A DNA stretch of 20,465 bases from Spirochaeta sp. (GTDB lineage: Bacteria; Spirochaetota; Spirochaetia; DSM-27196; Alkalispirochaetaceae), in NCBI GenBank assembly GCA_027859055.1, contig JAQIBO010000466.1:1-20465 (forward strand). The letters are read 5' to 3'. Of the stretch, positions 7,451 through 14,497 are shown in pieces. The position numbers and the translations under genes were made by a program. The number at the start of each line of letters is the position of its first letter. The stretch's first letter is position 1. Under the pieces are notes generated by a model, which did not search any database, had not been told where the DNA came from, and saw only the letters and a program-made list of their open reading frames with translations.

Positions 7451-8311
7451 ATGAAAACCCAAGACTTGAGACGCCGGGCACATCACTTCTCATTCTCTCA
7501 TATTTTACTGTTCATGCTTGCTTCGCTTGCGATGGTTGCCGCACCGGTCATAGTGTTCGCTGAACCGGTTGTCAGCCTCCGTGCTGAGGCGGGTTTTCTC
7601 GATGTGGTGGATCACCGCATCGCCTATTCCGAGGATGACCCGGCGTTCCGGTACGGGCGGGATGGCGGACAGGACATTCTGTTTCCATTTCTTCGTTTGT
7701 CCGCGGAGTTTCACGCTGCTGACCGACACACGGCGATTTTTCTCTACCAGCCGCTGGCGCTGGAAACCCGGGTAGAGATGCCACCCGACTTCTCTCTTGA
7801 CGGCGAGACGTTCTCCGGTTCGACCTTACGGGTCCTCTACGGATTCCCGTTTTACCGAGTCAGTTATCTCAACACCGTGGTCGATCGCTCACGTTTTGAG
7901 CTTGCTGCGGGCGGATCACTGCAGATACGCAACGCCAACACGGAGTTTGAGGCACGGGGCGGGCGCAATGGACAACCGGCAGAGGGGTTCTACCGGTCGG
8001 CGAACGTAGGACCAGTCCCGCTTCTCAAGGTGCGCGCCCGCTATGCCCTGGGGCGCGGGTTCTGGCTCGCCACCGAGATAGACGGTATCTACGCGCCGAT
8101 CAGCTATCTCAACGGAAGTGACAACGACACCACCGGGGCGCTCCTCGACGCCAGTATGCGCGCCGGGTATACCGTCAGCCCGAAAGTCGAGGTGTTTGCA
8201 AACGCCCGGTACCTTGGCGGCGGCGCCACAAATTCGGACCCGGGCAATTACTCGTTTAACTGGCTGAACGTGACCACCGTCTCTCTCGGGACGAGCCTGG
8301 CGCTACAGTAG
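7451..8311 (+). CDS. Exported hypothetical protein, probable outer-membrane beta-barrel
   Basis: This 286-residue protein has no family I can name. An N-terminal basic stretch (KTQDLRRR) is followed by a hydrophobic segment, SHILLFMLASLAMVAAPVIVFA, with a type I cleavage likely after residue 37 (VFA-EP). The mature part shows many alternating polar/hydrophobic strands with aromatic girdles, such as LLKVRARYALG, WLATEIDGIYAPISYL and KVEVFANARYLGG, and a final strand VSLGTSLALQ. This is the look of a small outer-membrane barrel. I start at ATG 7451, since upstream in-frame codons overlap the operon promoter. It is divergent from the sugar operon, with the operators about 100 bases away, so co-regulation is possible but unproven. 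It ends 20 bases from the convergent small protein gene. Confidence 0.8.
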   Translation: MKTQDLRRRAHHFSFSHILLFMLASLAMVAAPVIVFAEPVVSLRAEAGFLDVVDHRIAYSEDDPAFRYGRDGGQDILFPFLRLSAEFHAADRHTAIFLYQPLALETRVEMPPDFSLDGETFSGSTLRVLYGFPFYRVSYLNTVVDRSRFELAAGGSLQIRNANTEFEARGGRNGQPAEGFYRSANVGPVPLLKVRARYALGRGFWLATEIDGIYAPISYLNGSDNDTTGALLDASMRAGYTVSPKVEVFANARYLGGGATNSDPGNYSFNWLNVTTVSLGTSLALQ

Positions 8312-8331
8312 AACCAGATAGAGCCGGGTGT

Positions 8332-8520
8332 TTACGCGTATTCATCGACCGACTCGCCGGTCTCGTCGTAGCCGTTCCGTTCGGGCGGGTCAACCGGTTC
8401 GTTGGGTCGGTCGTCCTCGGCGCGCTGTTCGTCGGTCTCTTCGACCGGTGCGTCACGCCGGTTCGAAGCCGGTTCGGGTGGTCGCGTGGTGTGATACGGA
8501 TCGAGGTAATCGAGTACCAT
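8332..8520 (-). CDS. Small acidic, proline-rich hypothetical protein (62 aa)
   Basis: No family is recognised. The protein begins MVLDYLDPYHTTRPPEP and is rich in Asp, Glu, Pro and Arg with no hydrophobic core, signal peptide or Cys, so it is probably disordered. Support for a real gene is the excellent AGGAGG (8529-8534), eight bases before the ATG at 8520, and a good promoter just upstream. It lies between the convergent beta-barrel gene and the thiol-redox gene on the same strand. It could be a regulatory, chaperone-like or stress small protein. An alternative GTG three codons upstream overlaps the ribosome site and is unlikely. Confidence 0.65.
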   Translation of the reverse strand: MVLDYLDPYHTTRPPEPASNRRDAPVEETDEQRAEDDRPNEPVDPPERNGYDETGESVDEYA

Positions 8521-8528
8521 GTTCGTCA

Positions 8529-8534
8529 CCTCCT
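8529..8534 (-). promoter_or_regulatory. Strong Shine-Dalgarno site of the 62-residue small gene
   Basis: AGGAGG on the - strand with eight bases to ATG 8520. It is among the strongest ribosome sites in the window and supports translation of the small frame. Confidence 0.7.
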
Positions 8535-8552
8535 TCCTCAGTGGGTATGTTG

Positions 8553-8581
8553 AATTTAATACTTAACGGTAGTGATGGCAA
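8553..8581 (-). promoter_or_regulatory. Sigma70-like promoter of the small acidic protein gene
   Basis: On the - strand TTGCCA (8576-8581) and TAAATT (8553-8558) are 17 bases apart (five of six and four of six consensus matches). The predicted start near 8546 gives a leader of about 25 bases containing the Shine-Dalgarno site. It lies in the gap after the thiol-redox gene stop, so the small gene can be expressed on its own. Confidence 0.5.
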
Positions 8582-8609
8582 ATGCTCATGGCACGGCGAG
8601 GCTGCCGCG

Positions 8610-10232
8610 TCAACCGCGTCGCGCGGCACTAACCACGCGTCCGATTATCAGTAGAACGATCGTCCCCACCACGGCAGCCCCGACAATCCGGGCTACACCG
8701 GCGATCGTCTCGGCGATATCGGGACGGAACAGATAGAAGCCACCGAGACTCACCATCAGCGCGCCACCTGCCAGCTTGAGAACCCGCGCCTGCGCAACAC
8801 CGAACCGAATGCGGTGCATCGAGACCGCCGCAACGGTGATGATCCCCAGTTCAAGTACGAGATACACCAGCAGATAGAGAGCCAGTAAAAGTGCGTATAC
8901 CAGAACTGAGGAGGAGAGCGATGTGACATACCGGGACCAGATCATCGGGAACCCGGCGGTACACGGGAGTTCAACCAGAGCAACTCCCCCGGCAAACAAA
9001 GCCGTCAGGACCGCAAGTTTCCCGGCTGAACCGTCTTCCTGCGCTATCTCTCGGCTGTGAACGCCGATCCAGCGTTGAAACCGCGGCGAGATGGTGAGGG
9101 ATACACCGTGTTTGAAGGCGAAATAGTCCTTCACATTCACCAGACCCATACCCACAGCGATTACGGCAACGATTATCCGGATCGCAAGGGTGTGACCGAC
9201 TGCGGCAAACACGTTCAGAAAGCCCACCATGAACGCGCCGTACACCAGAGCGGTCACCCCCAGAAATACGCCTCCGACCAGCATCACCCGGCGACGAGAC
9301 CGACTGTGAACGATCAGTCCCAGCAAGAGGGTGAGCACCCACAGAGAGCACGGATTGAATCCGTCTACAAAGGCTATCGCCGCCGTTACCGCAACTGCAG
9401 GAATCGCCTCCGGATCTATTCTGCCGAACAGCGGAAGCTCGATCTCCCCTGACAGCCGGCGTCCTTGAATCACCGACTCGATCTCGTCAATAACCCCGTC
9501 GCCGTATCCGATCCAGCCGTGATTCTCAAAGAAAAACTGCGGTACCGCCGCCGTCGTGCTTCCGTAGTATTCACGTGTTTCAGCGAAGATCGCCCGGTTC
9601 GCCGCCGACTGAAACACCTCGTACCGTTCCACCGTCAGATGGGGATACTCCCGCTCCAGCCGGTTAATTTCTGGTTTCGCCGCGTCACAATGAGGACATC
9701 CGACGCCCCAGAAAAAGCGCAGCACCCCCGCCGCGCCCGGCTCAAGTCGCGCAGGAGCTGAACGCTCACCGTCGTGGTCTGCCGCGGGATGACTGGTCTC
9801 CGACGCCTCGCGGTCGAACGCGCGATACGTTCCGTTGTCAATGAAATAGCGGGCCTCTTCGGACAGATGCTTCTCTATGGCGAAACTACCCTGGTATGCG
9901 TTGTTTCCGATAAGCAGGACCGGAAAGGTACGGTAGCTCAATCCGAGTCGGGACAGGCGGTCCCGCGCTTCCGCCTCACCTGCACGCGTAAGGATATCGC
10001 CCAGTGTGATTTCGAAGGAGACGTCGTATCGCTCCGCCATTTCCGGCAGAACAGACTGCACAAACGTATCGCAGTGATCACAGGAGATGTCGCCGTAATA
10101 GGCGATTTCCAAAGTCGGCGCATCCTCTGACCCAACCGTTTCCGCGCCAACCGCTGGTACGGTCGCACCGAGAAGTAGAAGCGGAAGCAGAACACGAGTC
10201 AAAATGGCTCCGGACCGTCGATGCGATACCAT
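8610..10232 (-). CDS. Thiol-redox membrane protein: two thioredoxin-like domains plus CcdA-like domain
   Basis: This protein of about 540 residues has a signal segment (TRVLLPLLLLGATVPAVGA, cleavage near residue 30). A first thioredoxin-like domain follows with C51-D-H-C54 and cis-Pro P104 (RTFPVLLIG), then a second with C179-P-H-C182 and cis-Pro P231 (AAVPQFFF). The membrane domain starts near residue 278, where C295 in DGFNPCSLW and C424 in VELPCTAGFP match the two electron-carrying cysteines of CcdA/DsbD-like transporters. The inferred role is to carry reducing power from the cytoplasm through the membrane cysteines to extracytoplasmic domains of the same chain. The start is uncertain: ATG 10232 has TATACT six bases upstream and no ribosome site, while an in-frame GTG at 10256 would add eight residues. 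Divergent from the DUF4168 gene. The partner substrate is unknown. Confidence 0.88.
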   Translation of the reverse strand: MVSHRRSGAILTRVLLPLLLLGATVPAVGAETVGSEDAPTLEIAYYGDISCDHCDTFVQSVLPEMAERYDVSFEITLGDILTRAGEAEARDRLSRLGLSYRTFPVLLIGNNAYQGSFAIEKHLSEEARYFIDNGTYRAFDREASETSHPAADHDGERSAPARLEPGAAGVLRFFWGVGCPHCDAAKPEINRLEREYPHLTVERYEVFQSAANRAIFAETREYYGSTTAAVPQFFFENHGWIGYGDGVIDEIESVIQGRRLSGEIELPLFGRIDPEAIPAVAVTAAIAFVDGFNPCSLWVLTLLLGLIVHSRSRRRVMLVGGVFLGVTALVYGAFMVGFLNVFAAVGHTLAIRIIVAVIAVGMGLVNVKDYFAFKHGVSLTISPRFQRWIGVHSREIAQEDGSAGKLAVLTALFAGGVALVELPCTAGFPMIWSRYVTSLSSSVLVYALLLALYLLVYLVLELGIITVAAVSMHRIRFGVAQARVLKLAGGALMVSLGGFYLFRPDIAETIAGVARIVGAAVVGTIVLLIIGRVVSAARRG

Positions 10233-10238
10233 CACGCG

Positions 10239-10269
10239 AGTATAGTACGGGTTCACGCCGGCGTGTCTA
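10239..10269 (-). promoter_or_regulatory. Possible promoter of the thiol-redox gene
   Basis: On the - strand TAGACA (10264-10269) and TATACT (10239-10244) are separated by 19 bases, which is longer than ideal. TATACT lies six bases before ATG 10232, which predicts a leaderless transcript. Confidence 0.4.
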
Positions 10270-10410
10270 TCGCAACCCGCTTGCGCCGCGCCAATTCATG
10301 GCCCGAGCGGAGGAGACCATCTTTGCAAAGGATTAACACGCACCGGATATCCAATTAACACCGACACTGTAGCCTTTTTCAAACCAAATACATGGAAACA
10401 GGAGGCTACT
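10270..10410. other. Divergent intergenic region with an 8-base direct repeat
   Basis: The gap between the thiol-redox gene and the DUF4168 gene holds ATTAACAC twice (10332-10339 and 10354-10361), 22 bases apart, about two helical turns. The repeats could be a binding site for a regulator of either gene. A TTGCAA at about 10323 has only a weak -10 (GATATC) 17 bases on, so the promoter of the rightward gene is not clear. AGGAGG lies just before ATG 10411. Confidence 0.35.
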
Positions 10411-10884
10411 ATGACCAGTACTATGACCCTCAAGCGGGTTCTCACCCTTCTCATTGTCCTGACGATATCAGGAAGCGGGGTACTCTTTGCCCAGACACAA
10501 ACGGAGGCGGAACCGGTGGATCCCGATTCCCCGGAATTCGGGCGTTTTGTTCAGGCTCTCGCAGACGTTGAACAGATCCAGGACGATGTTTCCGGTGAAA
10601 TCGACGGAATCCTCAACACGTTTTCCGGCGGTGAAGAGGGATTTATGGAACTACACCAGCGCGTGCAGGCAGCCGGCGGTGCGCCTCCGGCGAATGTTGA
10701 AGACGAGGTGGTGGAAGAGTACCAGGAAATCGTTGAGGAGGTTGACGAAGTTCAGATGGCGTCCCAGCAGGAGATGATCGACCTTGTGCAGGACCGTGGG
10801 CTGAGTGTGTCGCGGTTCAATGAGATTATCGTGATGGTCCAGCAGGACTCGGAATTGCAGCAGGCTATTCAAGAGCGGCGGTAG
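10411..10884 (+). CDS. Exported DUF4168-domain protein
   Basis: This 157-residue protein has a clear signal peptide (LKRVLTLLIVLTISGSGVLFAQ, cleavage near residue 28) and a helical mature part. EFGRFVQALADVEQIQDD near the front and DRGLSVSRFNEIIVMVQQDSELQQAI at the end fit the DUF4168 pattern of an F..A...V..I helix followed by a G(L/M)S..RFN.I segment. The function of the family is not established. The charged middle (EDEVVEEYQEIVEEVDEVQ) is probably a long helix. AGGAGG six bases before ATG 10411 fixes the start. It is a single-gene unit closed by a strong terminator. Its neighbours, a BON-like protein and a thiol-redox protein, hint at an envelope or stress role, which is inference. Confidence 0.82.
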   Translation: MTSTMTLKRVLTLLIVLTISGSGVLFAQTQTEAEPVDPDSPEFGRFVQALADVEQIQDDVSGEIDGILNTFSGGEEGFMELHQRVQAAGGAPPANVEDEVVEEYQEIVEEVDEVQMASQQEMIDLVQDRGLSVSRFNEIIVMVQQDSELQQAIQERR

Positions 10885-10903
10885 GCCCGCTATCGCACGC
10901 TTT

Positions 10904-10948
10904 CGGCGCGGCAAGAGCCTGTCATGGTTCTTGCCGCGCCGTTTTTTT
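10904..10948 (+). terminator. Strong intrinsic terminator after the DUF4168 gene
   Basis: A 16-bp stem (10904-10919 with 10926-10941, one G-U pair) with a six-base loop is followed by seven T at 10942-10948. It begins 20 bases after the stop codon and is the clearest rho-independent terminator in the window. Confidence 0.93.
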
Positions 10949-10967
10949 ACGGTTTTCTAATCGTGTC

Positions 10968-11004
10968 GTCTGGTAGACGAGTCTGGTAGACGTATCTACC
11001 AGAC
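10968..11004. repeat. Tandem 13-base repeat followed by an inverted copy
   Basis: GTCTGGTAGACG occurs twice in tandem (10968-10980 and 10981-10993, the last base differing). An inverted arm, TCTACCAGAC, follows at 10995-11004. The second copy and the arm form a perfect 10-bp stem with a CGTA loop; the first copy could pair with the same arm instead. It lies nine bases past the end of the leftward BON-like gene and 20 bases past the rightward terminator T-run. No U-run follows on either strand. Confidence 0.75.
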
Positions 11005-11012
11005 CCAACGCC

Positions 11013-11273
11013 TCAGATCAGCGGCACGACCAGGTGATTTTCCAGTTCAACCCCGTCGTTACCCCCGATAACCGCGTTTGTGACGGTCTCGGCTTTCCCC
11101 CCCTCTTCGGCGTTGCCGATTGCGCCTTCGAGTACAACATAGGTCTTCCGTTTCAGGGGCAGGCCCCGCTGTTCCACCCGGAGACTGATCTTCGAGGGGT
11201 CTGCTATTGTCGGCTCCTGGTCAAGCCGCTTTCGGATCCGTCCGGCTAATTCTTCCTGTTGTGCTTTGTTCAT
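11013..11273 (-). CDS. Small BON-domain-like protein
   Basis: This 86-residue cytoplasmic-looking protein begins MNKAQQEELAGRIRKRLDQE, a leading helix. The segment ISLRVEQRGLPLKRKTYVVLEGAIGNAEEGGKAETV and the tail GVELENHLVVPLI follow the BON layout of strand, LxG, helix and final V.N.L.V strand. BON domains bind membranes or phospholipid and occur in envelope-stress proteins, but this protein has no signal peptide. GGAGG nine bases upstream of ATG 11273 supports the start. It is divergent from the response regulator gene. On the - strand TTGACG with an extended TGGTATGCG, 15 bases between, is a weak promoter candidate. The family call is tentative; the protein could instead be an uncharacterised conserved small protein. 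Confidence 0.7.
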   Translation of the reverse strand: MNKAQQEELAGRIRKRLDQEPTIADPSKISLRVEQRGLPLKRKTYVVLEGAIGNAEEGGKAETVTNAVIGGNDGVELENHLVVPLI

Positions 11274-11402
11274 TTCTATGGTCCTCCACGTTCCAATGTC
11301 GCATACCAGTGCGAACGTAACGTCAACGCTTTATCAAGATTGTGTGAATAGACGTTGCAATGTATGGAGCCAAACGAGGTGTTTGTATACGATACAGACA
11401 CG

Positions 11403-12107
11403 ATGAGCCGGATATACGTCGTAGAAGACAACAAACTGATTCGTCACGCCGTTGTGGAGTACTTCAGCCTCCACGATTACGAGGTTGTTCCGTTTTCTCA
11501 GGGCAAACCGGTGCTCGAGGCGATCGATGTAGCTCCACCCGATGCGGTCATTCTCGATATCATGTTACCGGACATCAGCGGCTTCCTCGTCGCGCGGCAT
11601 CTGCGCGAACGTTCCAACGTCCCGATTCTGTTTCTCACCGCCAAGGATGCAGAAACAGATCGCGTGACCGGATTCGAAATCGGCGCGGACGACTACATCG
11701 TCAAGCCGTTTTCCACGAAAGAGCTCCTCCTGCGCACAGAGGCGATACTACGACGCACGCAAGCCTCCGACGAGAGTCCCGACGAGCGCAAGGAGTGGTT
11801 TCTACATGATCGCCAGCTCGAGATCGATCCGTCGATGCGTAAAATCTTCGTCGACGGTGAAGAGATCGGTCTGACAAACGCGGAGTGGGAGATCCTCGCA
11901 TACCTTGCGGAACGTGAGGAGCGGGCGGTCTCACGCGAGCAGATTCTCGGCGAATGCCTTGGATACCATTTCTCCGGTTCGGAACGGACCGTTGACACCC
12001 ACATCGCGAACATCCGGATGCGTCTTGGTGACAGTCGCTGGATAGAGACGGTTCGCGGCTTCGGGTACCGCTTTTCCCCGGCGTCTGTTCCGGACGAGCC
12101 GGACTAA
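11403..12107 (+). CDS. OmpR/PhoB-family response regulator
   Basis: This 234-residue DNA-binding regulator has an N-terminal receiver with E8/D9, phospho-acceptor D52 (VILDIMLPDISG), T79 (LFLTAKD) and K101 (YIVKPFS), all intact. The C-terminal winged helix shows LTNAEWEILAYLAE, ERTVDTHIANIRMRL and ETVRGFGYRF. The start at 11403 is chosen because MSRIYVVEDNK is the usual receiver N-terminus. An in-frame start 48 bases upstream would only add a non-conserved leader. No ribosome site precedes ATG 11403. The gene points at the sensor kinase gene on the opposite strand and the two stop codons overlap, so they are very likely a cognate pair despite the unusual arrangement. Confidence 0.94.
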   Translation: MSRIYVVEDNKLIRHAVVEYFSLHDYEVVPFSQGKPVLEAIDVAPPDAVILDIMLPDISGFLVARHLRERSNVPILFLTAKDAETDRVTGFEIGADDYIVKPFSTKELLLRTEAILRRTQASDESPDERKEWFLHDRQLEIDPSMRKIFVDGEEIGLTNAEWEILAYLAEREERAVSREQILGECLGYHFSGSERTVDTHIANIRMRLGDSRWIETVRGFGYRFSPASVPDEPD

Positions 12108-13465
12108 TCCGCGGAGCTGTTGGGCAAGACGATTCTGAGCACCGTGGTGTCATCCTCCTGTACGATTCCTGCCGACCCGCCGTGAGCTTCGACGATAGCG
12201 GCTGTTACCGACAACCCCAGTCCGGACCCATGCGTATGGGCTGAATTGGCACCGCGGTAAAACCGCTCAAACACCCGTTCGACCTCGTCGTCGGAAATGC
12301 GCCCGGTGTTTCTCACCTCAAACACGCAGCGAACGGCGTTCAGTCGTCCGGAAAAATGGACAGACCCACCGAGAGCAACATATCGAAACGCGTTGTCAAT
12401 CACGTTGGTCAACGCCCGCTGCAACAGATACTCATCAGCCTCTATCGTCCCGTCTTCCGAGACTACGTGAAAGGGAACAGCCAGCTTTTTTGAACGCCCG
12501 GTGAAAACGGTCGTGACATTCCCAACGAAGGTGCGGAGTTCAACACGTGTTTTTTCCAGGTGCATCTCCGGCGATTCAACCCAGCTCAGTTCCCGAAGGT
12601 CGTTGACGAGTCGTTCCACATGGTTCAGCTCGTTTTTCAGGTCCTCAAGACGTTGCGGGGTCATGGTGATGTACCCGTCGGTAATACCCTCAAACTGCGT
12701 TTTCAACGCGGTTATCGGCGTCCGCAAGTCGTGGGCGATATCTTCGGTCCACCGTTTCCGCAGTTGTTCTTCGTTGGCCAGCTGGTCCCGAAGTGCTCGC
12801 GCGGACTGGGCGATGACAAGAAGCTCGCGCGGCCCCTCTTGAGGAAACACAACCTCCCGATCACCCGCCGCAAGGCGTTCTATTCCGCGGGAGAGCGACT
12901 GTGCCTGGGTAACCAGGAGACGGGAAACGATGTACGCAACGAGGAGCGCCCCCGCAAACGCGGTGGCCGCCCCGCCGGTGACAATGTTGAACAGACTGCG
13001 AAGCAGCCGTGTGTTGGTCAAATCGTCCCGAAATGACGCGGTATCCACGTAGAGGTATCCGATCGCGTTTGAACCGTCGAGGATCGTGGCCGGTACCGGG
13101 GTGATCTGTCGCATTTCCGCGACTCCGGCTGCCAGCTCCGCCGGTTCATGAATGGAGATCATCTGTCCCTTCAGATAGAGGTACACCGGCTCCCGTTCTG
13201 CGTTCAAGGCGTATACTGAGACGGTATCCGTCAAAAACGGGAGCAGCGCCGCGTGTATCTGGTCCTCCGAGAGACGTCCGGTCTGGCGATACAGCCGAAC
13301 GATCTCGGGAATCATCAGGTTTTTCACCTGTTGTCCCCGGTCCGCGTTCCACCGTTCGATCGACTGCTGTACCGCGAATACAAACACCCCGGACAGGACC
13401 AGTACAACTGCGGTATGAGAGAGAAGCATCACGGCGAAGGTCCTGCCAAAAAGTGACCTGGTCAT
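12104..13465 (-). CDS. Membrane sensor histidine kinase
   Basis: This 453-residue kinase has TM1 at about 10-32, an extracytoplasmic sensor of about 130 residues without a recognised fold, TM2 at about 161-184 and a HAMP region to about 235. HisKA follows with H245 (EDIAHDLRTPITALK), then HATPase_c with the N box ALTNVIDNAFRY (351-362), a G1 region VRNTGRIS and the G2 box HGSGLGLSVTAAIVEAHGG. The G1 Asp is replaced by Asn, as in several kinase subfamilies. It phosphorylates a response regulator, most likely the convergent OmpR-type protein, whose stop codon overlaps its own. Its ATG overlaps the stop of the upstream YD-repeat protein by four bases, so the kinase is co-translated with an exported protein that may belong to its signal pathway. 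Confidence 0.95.
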   Translation of the reverse strand: MTRSLFGRTFAVMLLSHTAVVLVLSGVFVFAVQQSIERWNADRGQQVKNLMIPEIVRLYRQTGRLSEDQIHAALLPFLTDTVSVYALNAEREPVYLYLKGQMISIHEPAELAAGVAEMRQITPVPATILDGSNAIGYLYVDTASFRDDLTNTRLLRSLFNIVTGGAATAFAGALLVAYIVSRLLVTQAQSLSRGIERLAAGDREVVFPQEGPRELLVIAQSARALRDQLANEEQLRKRWTEDIAHDLRTPITALKTQFEGITDGYITMTPQRLEDLKNELNHVERLVNDLRELSWVESPEMHLEKTRVELRTFVGNVTTVFTGRSKKLAVPFHVVSEDGTIEADEYLLQRALTNVIDNAFRYVALGGSVHFSGRLNAVRCVFEVRNTGRISDDEVERVFERFYRGANSAHTHGSGLGLSVTAAIVEAHGGSAGIVQEDDTTVLRIVLPNSSAD

Positions 13466-14472
13466 CGCGGCGCGGTCTCTCCCGTCCCGTACGTGATCTC
13501 TCGCTCCACGCGTTTCTCCCGCGTTATCCTGGTGGTAACGTCTTCAATCGCAAAGTAACGGGAGCTCTGTTCGATCCAGTTGTTGTGGTGGTCGTACGTA
13601 TAAGCGGTGACCACCCGCGTTCCCGTCCCGCTTTCCGGGCGGAGCGTTTGATGAAACACGACGTTTCGAAACCGGTCATACCGATAGGTGTCTCTTTGCT
13701 TGACAACCTCATCAACGCCGCGGCGAATCACCTCTATCGGTTCGGCACCGGTACCGTAGGCGTATTCGATAACCTCGTACAACGTCTCGTATTGATCGCG
13801 ATGTTCTTCCCGCACAAGACGCCCCTGATCGTCGTATCGGTGTTGAACTTGCTTGATCCGAAGACCATCGGCAGTAAAGGCGTCCCATACGTAGCCCTCG
13901 TCGTCATATGTATACACTCGCCGCCACTCGACGTTGTTACTTCGGCCATACCGGACCGACTCGCCAAGCCGGCCGTTCTCGTATTCATACACCAGCACCT
14001 GCTCAATAAGATTGGAGACACCGTAGGTAACCTCACGAATAAGCTGGCCACTCCGGGAGTATACGTATTCGTATCGCCATTCTACATGTCCATCCGCATC
14101 GGTCCGAATTACTTCCGTGAGACGTCCGTACCGATCGTAGCGAAACGCCTCCTGAGCGAGCACGTCTCGGGCGGAGCGATACAGCGTCTTTTCGACGAGT
14201 CGATCGGAATCGTAGCGTTTGACCTCTATCTGGCCGCGTTCTCCCTGGATGCTCGCGGAGCTTCCCCTGATGATTTCCTCTTCGGATGCCACCTGACGCA
14301 CCGGACCGTTGGGGACCGGCGCCAATTGGCCGGCAGGTCGGGGTTGGAACAGAAATGCATCGGGTGTCGCGGTCTGGGCAAAAACGGGTATCGCCGAGCA
14401 AATAGCAAACAGAATACCGATCGACAGTAACGTCACACGCCCCGGACGGGTGTGGAAAAGCGAATCATTCAT
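13462..14472 (-). CDS. Exported protein with YD-like tandem repeats
   Basis: This 336-residue protein has a signal peptide (RVTLLSIGILFAICSAIPVFAQ, cleavage near residue 32), a linker and then roughly seven imperfect repeats from residue 83 to 300. Each repeat is about 22-27 residues with a Y.YD..GRL....R pattern, for example FRYDRYGRLTEVIR, YTYDDEGYVWDAF, HRYDDQGRLVREEH and YRYDRFRNVVF. This resembles the YD repeats of Rhs-type proteins but is short, with no toxin tip or core-cleavage motif, so it is more likely a small beta-solenoid or carbohydrate-contacting periplasmic protein. It overlaps the sensor kinase by four bases and may be an accessory ligand-binding or output protein. TATACT lies 11 bases before the ATG; a ribosome site is absent or weak. 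Confidence 0.8.
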   Translation of the reverse strand: MNDSLFHTRPGRVTLLSIGILFAICSAIPVFAQTATPDAFLFQPRPAGQLAPVPNGPVRQVASEEEIIRGSSASIQGERGQIEVKRYDSDRLVEKTLYRSARDVLAQEAFRYDRYGRLTEVIRTDADGHVEWRYEYVYSRSGQLIREVTYGVSNLIEQVLVYEYENGRLGESVRYGRSNNVEWRRVYTYDDEGYVWDAFTADGLRIKQVQHRYDDQGRLVREEHRDQYETLYEVIEYAYGTGAEPIEVIRRGVDEVVKQRDTYRYDRFRNVVFHQTLRPESGTGTRVVTAYTYDHHNNWIEQSSRYFAIEDVTTRITREKRVEREITYGTGETAPR

Positions 14473-14483
14473 ACGTTACTTTA

Positions 14484-14489
14484 AGTATA
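14484..14489 (-). promoter_or_regulatory. TATACT -10 element before the YD-repeat/kinase pair
   Basis: On the - strand TATACT lies in the 25-base gap after the receptor gene, 11 bases before ATG 14472. It would give a leader of only about four bases. No good -35 is seen in the end of the receptor gene, so strength is uncertain, but it would separate this pair from the chemosensory-like operon. Confidence 0.4.
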
Positions 14490-14497
14490 CTACGTAA

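Noticed and set aside
10968..10993. Start of a CRISPR-like repeat array
   Set aside because: There are only two 13-base units directly adjacent, without spacers, and no cas genes.
13453..14430. A 325-codon open frame on the + strand
   Set aside because: Antisense to the YD-repeat gene, which has a signal peptide and clear repeats; the mirror frame shows no domain of its own.
13462..14472. Rhs/polymorphic toxin
   Set aside because: The repeat region is short, with no Rhs core motif, variable toxin tip or immunity gene downstream; the next gene is a sensor kinase.
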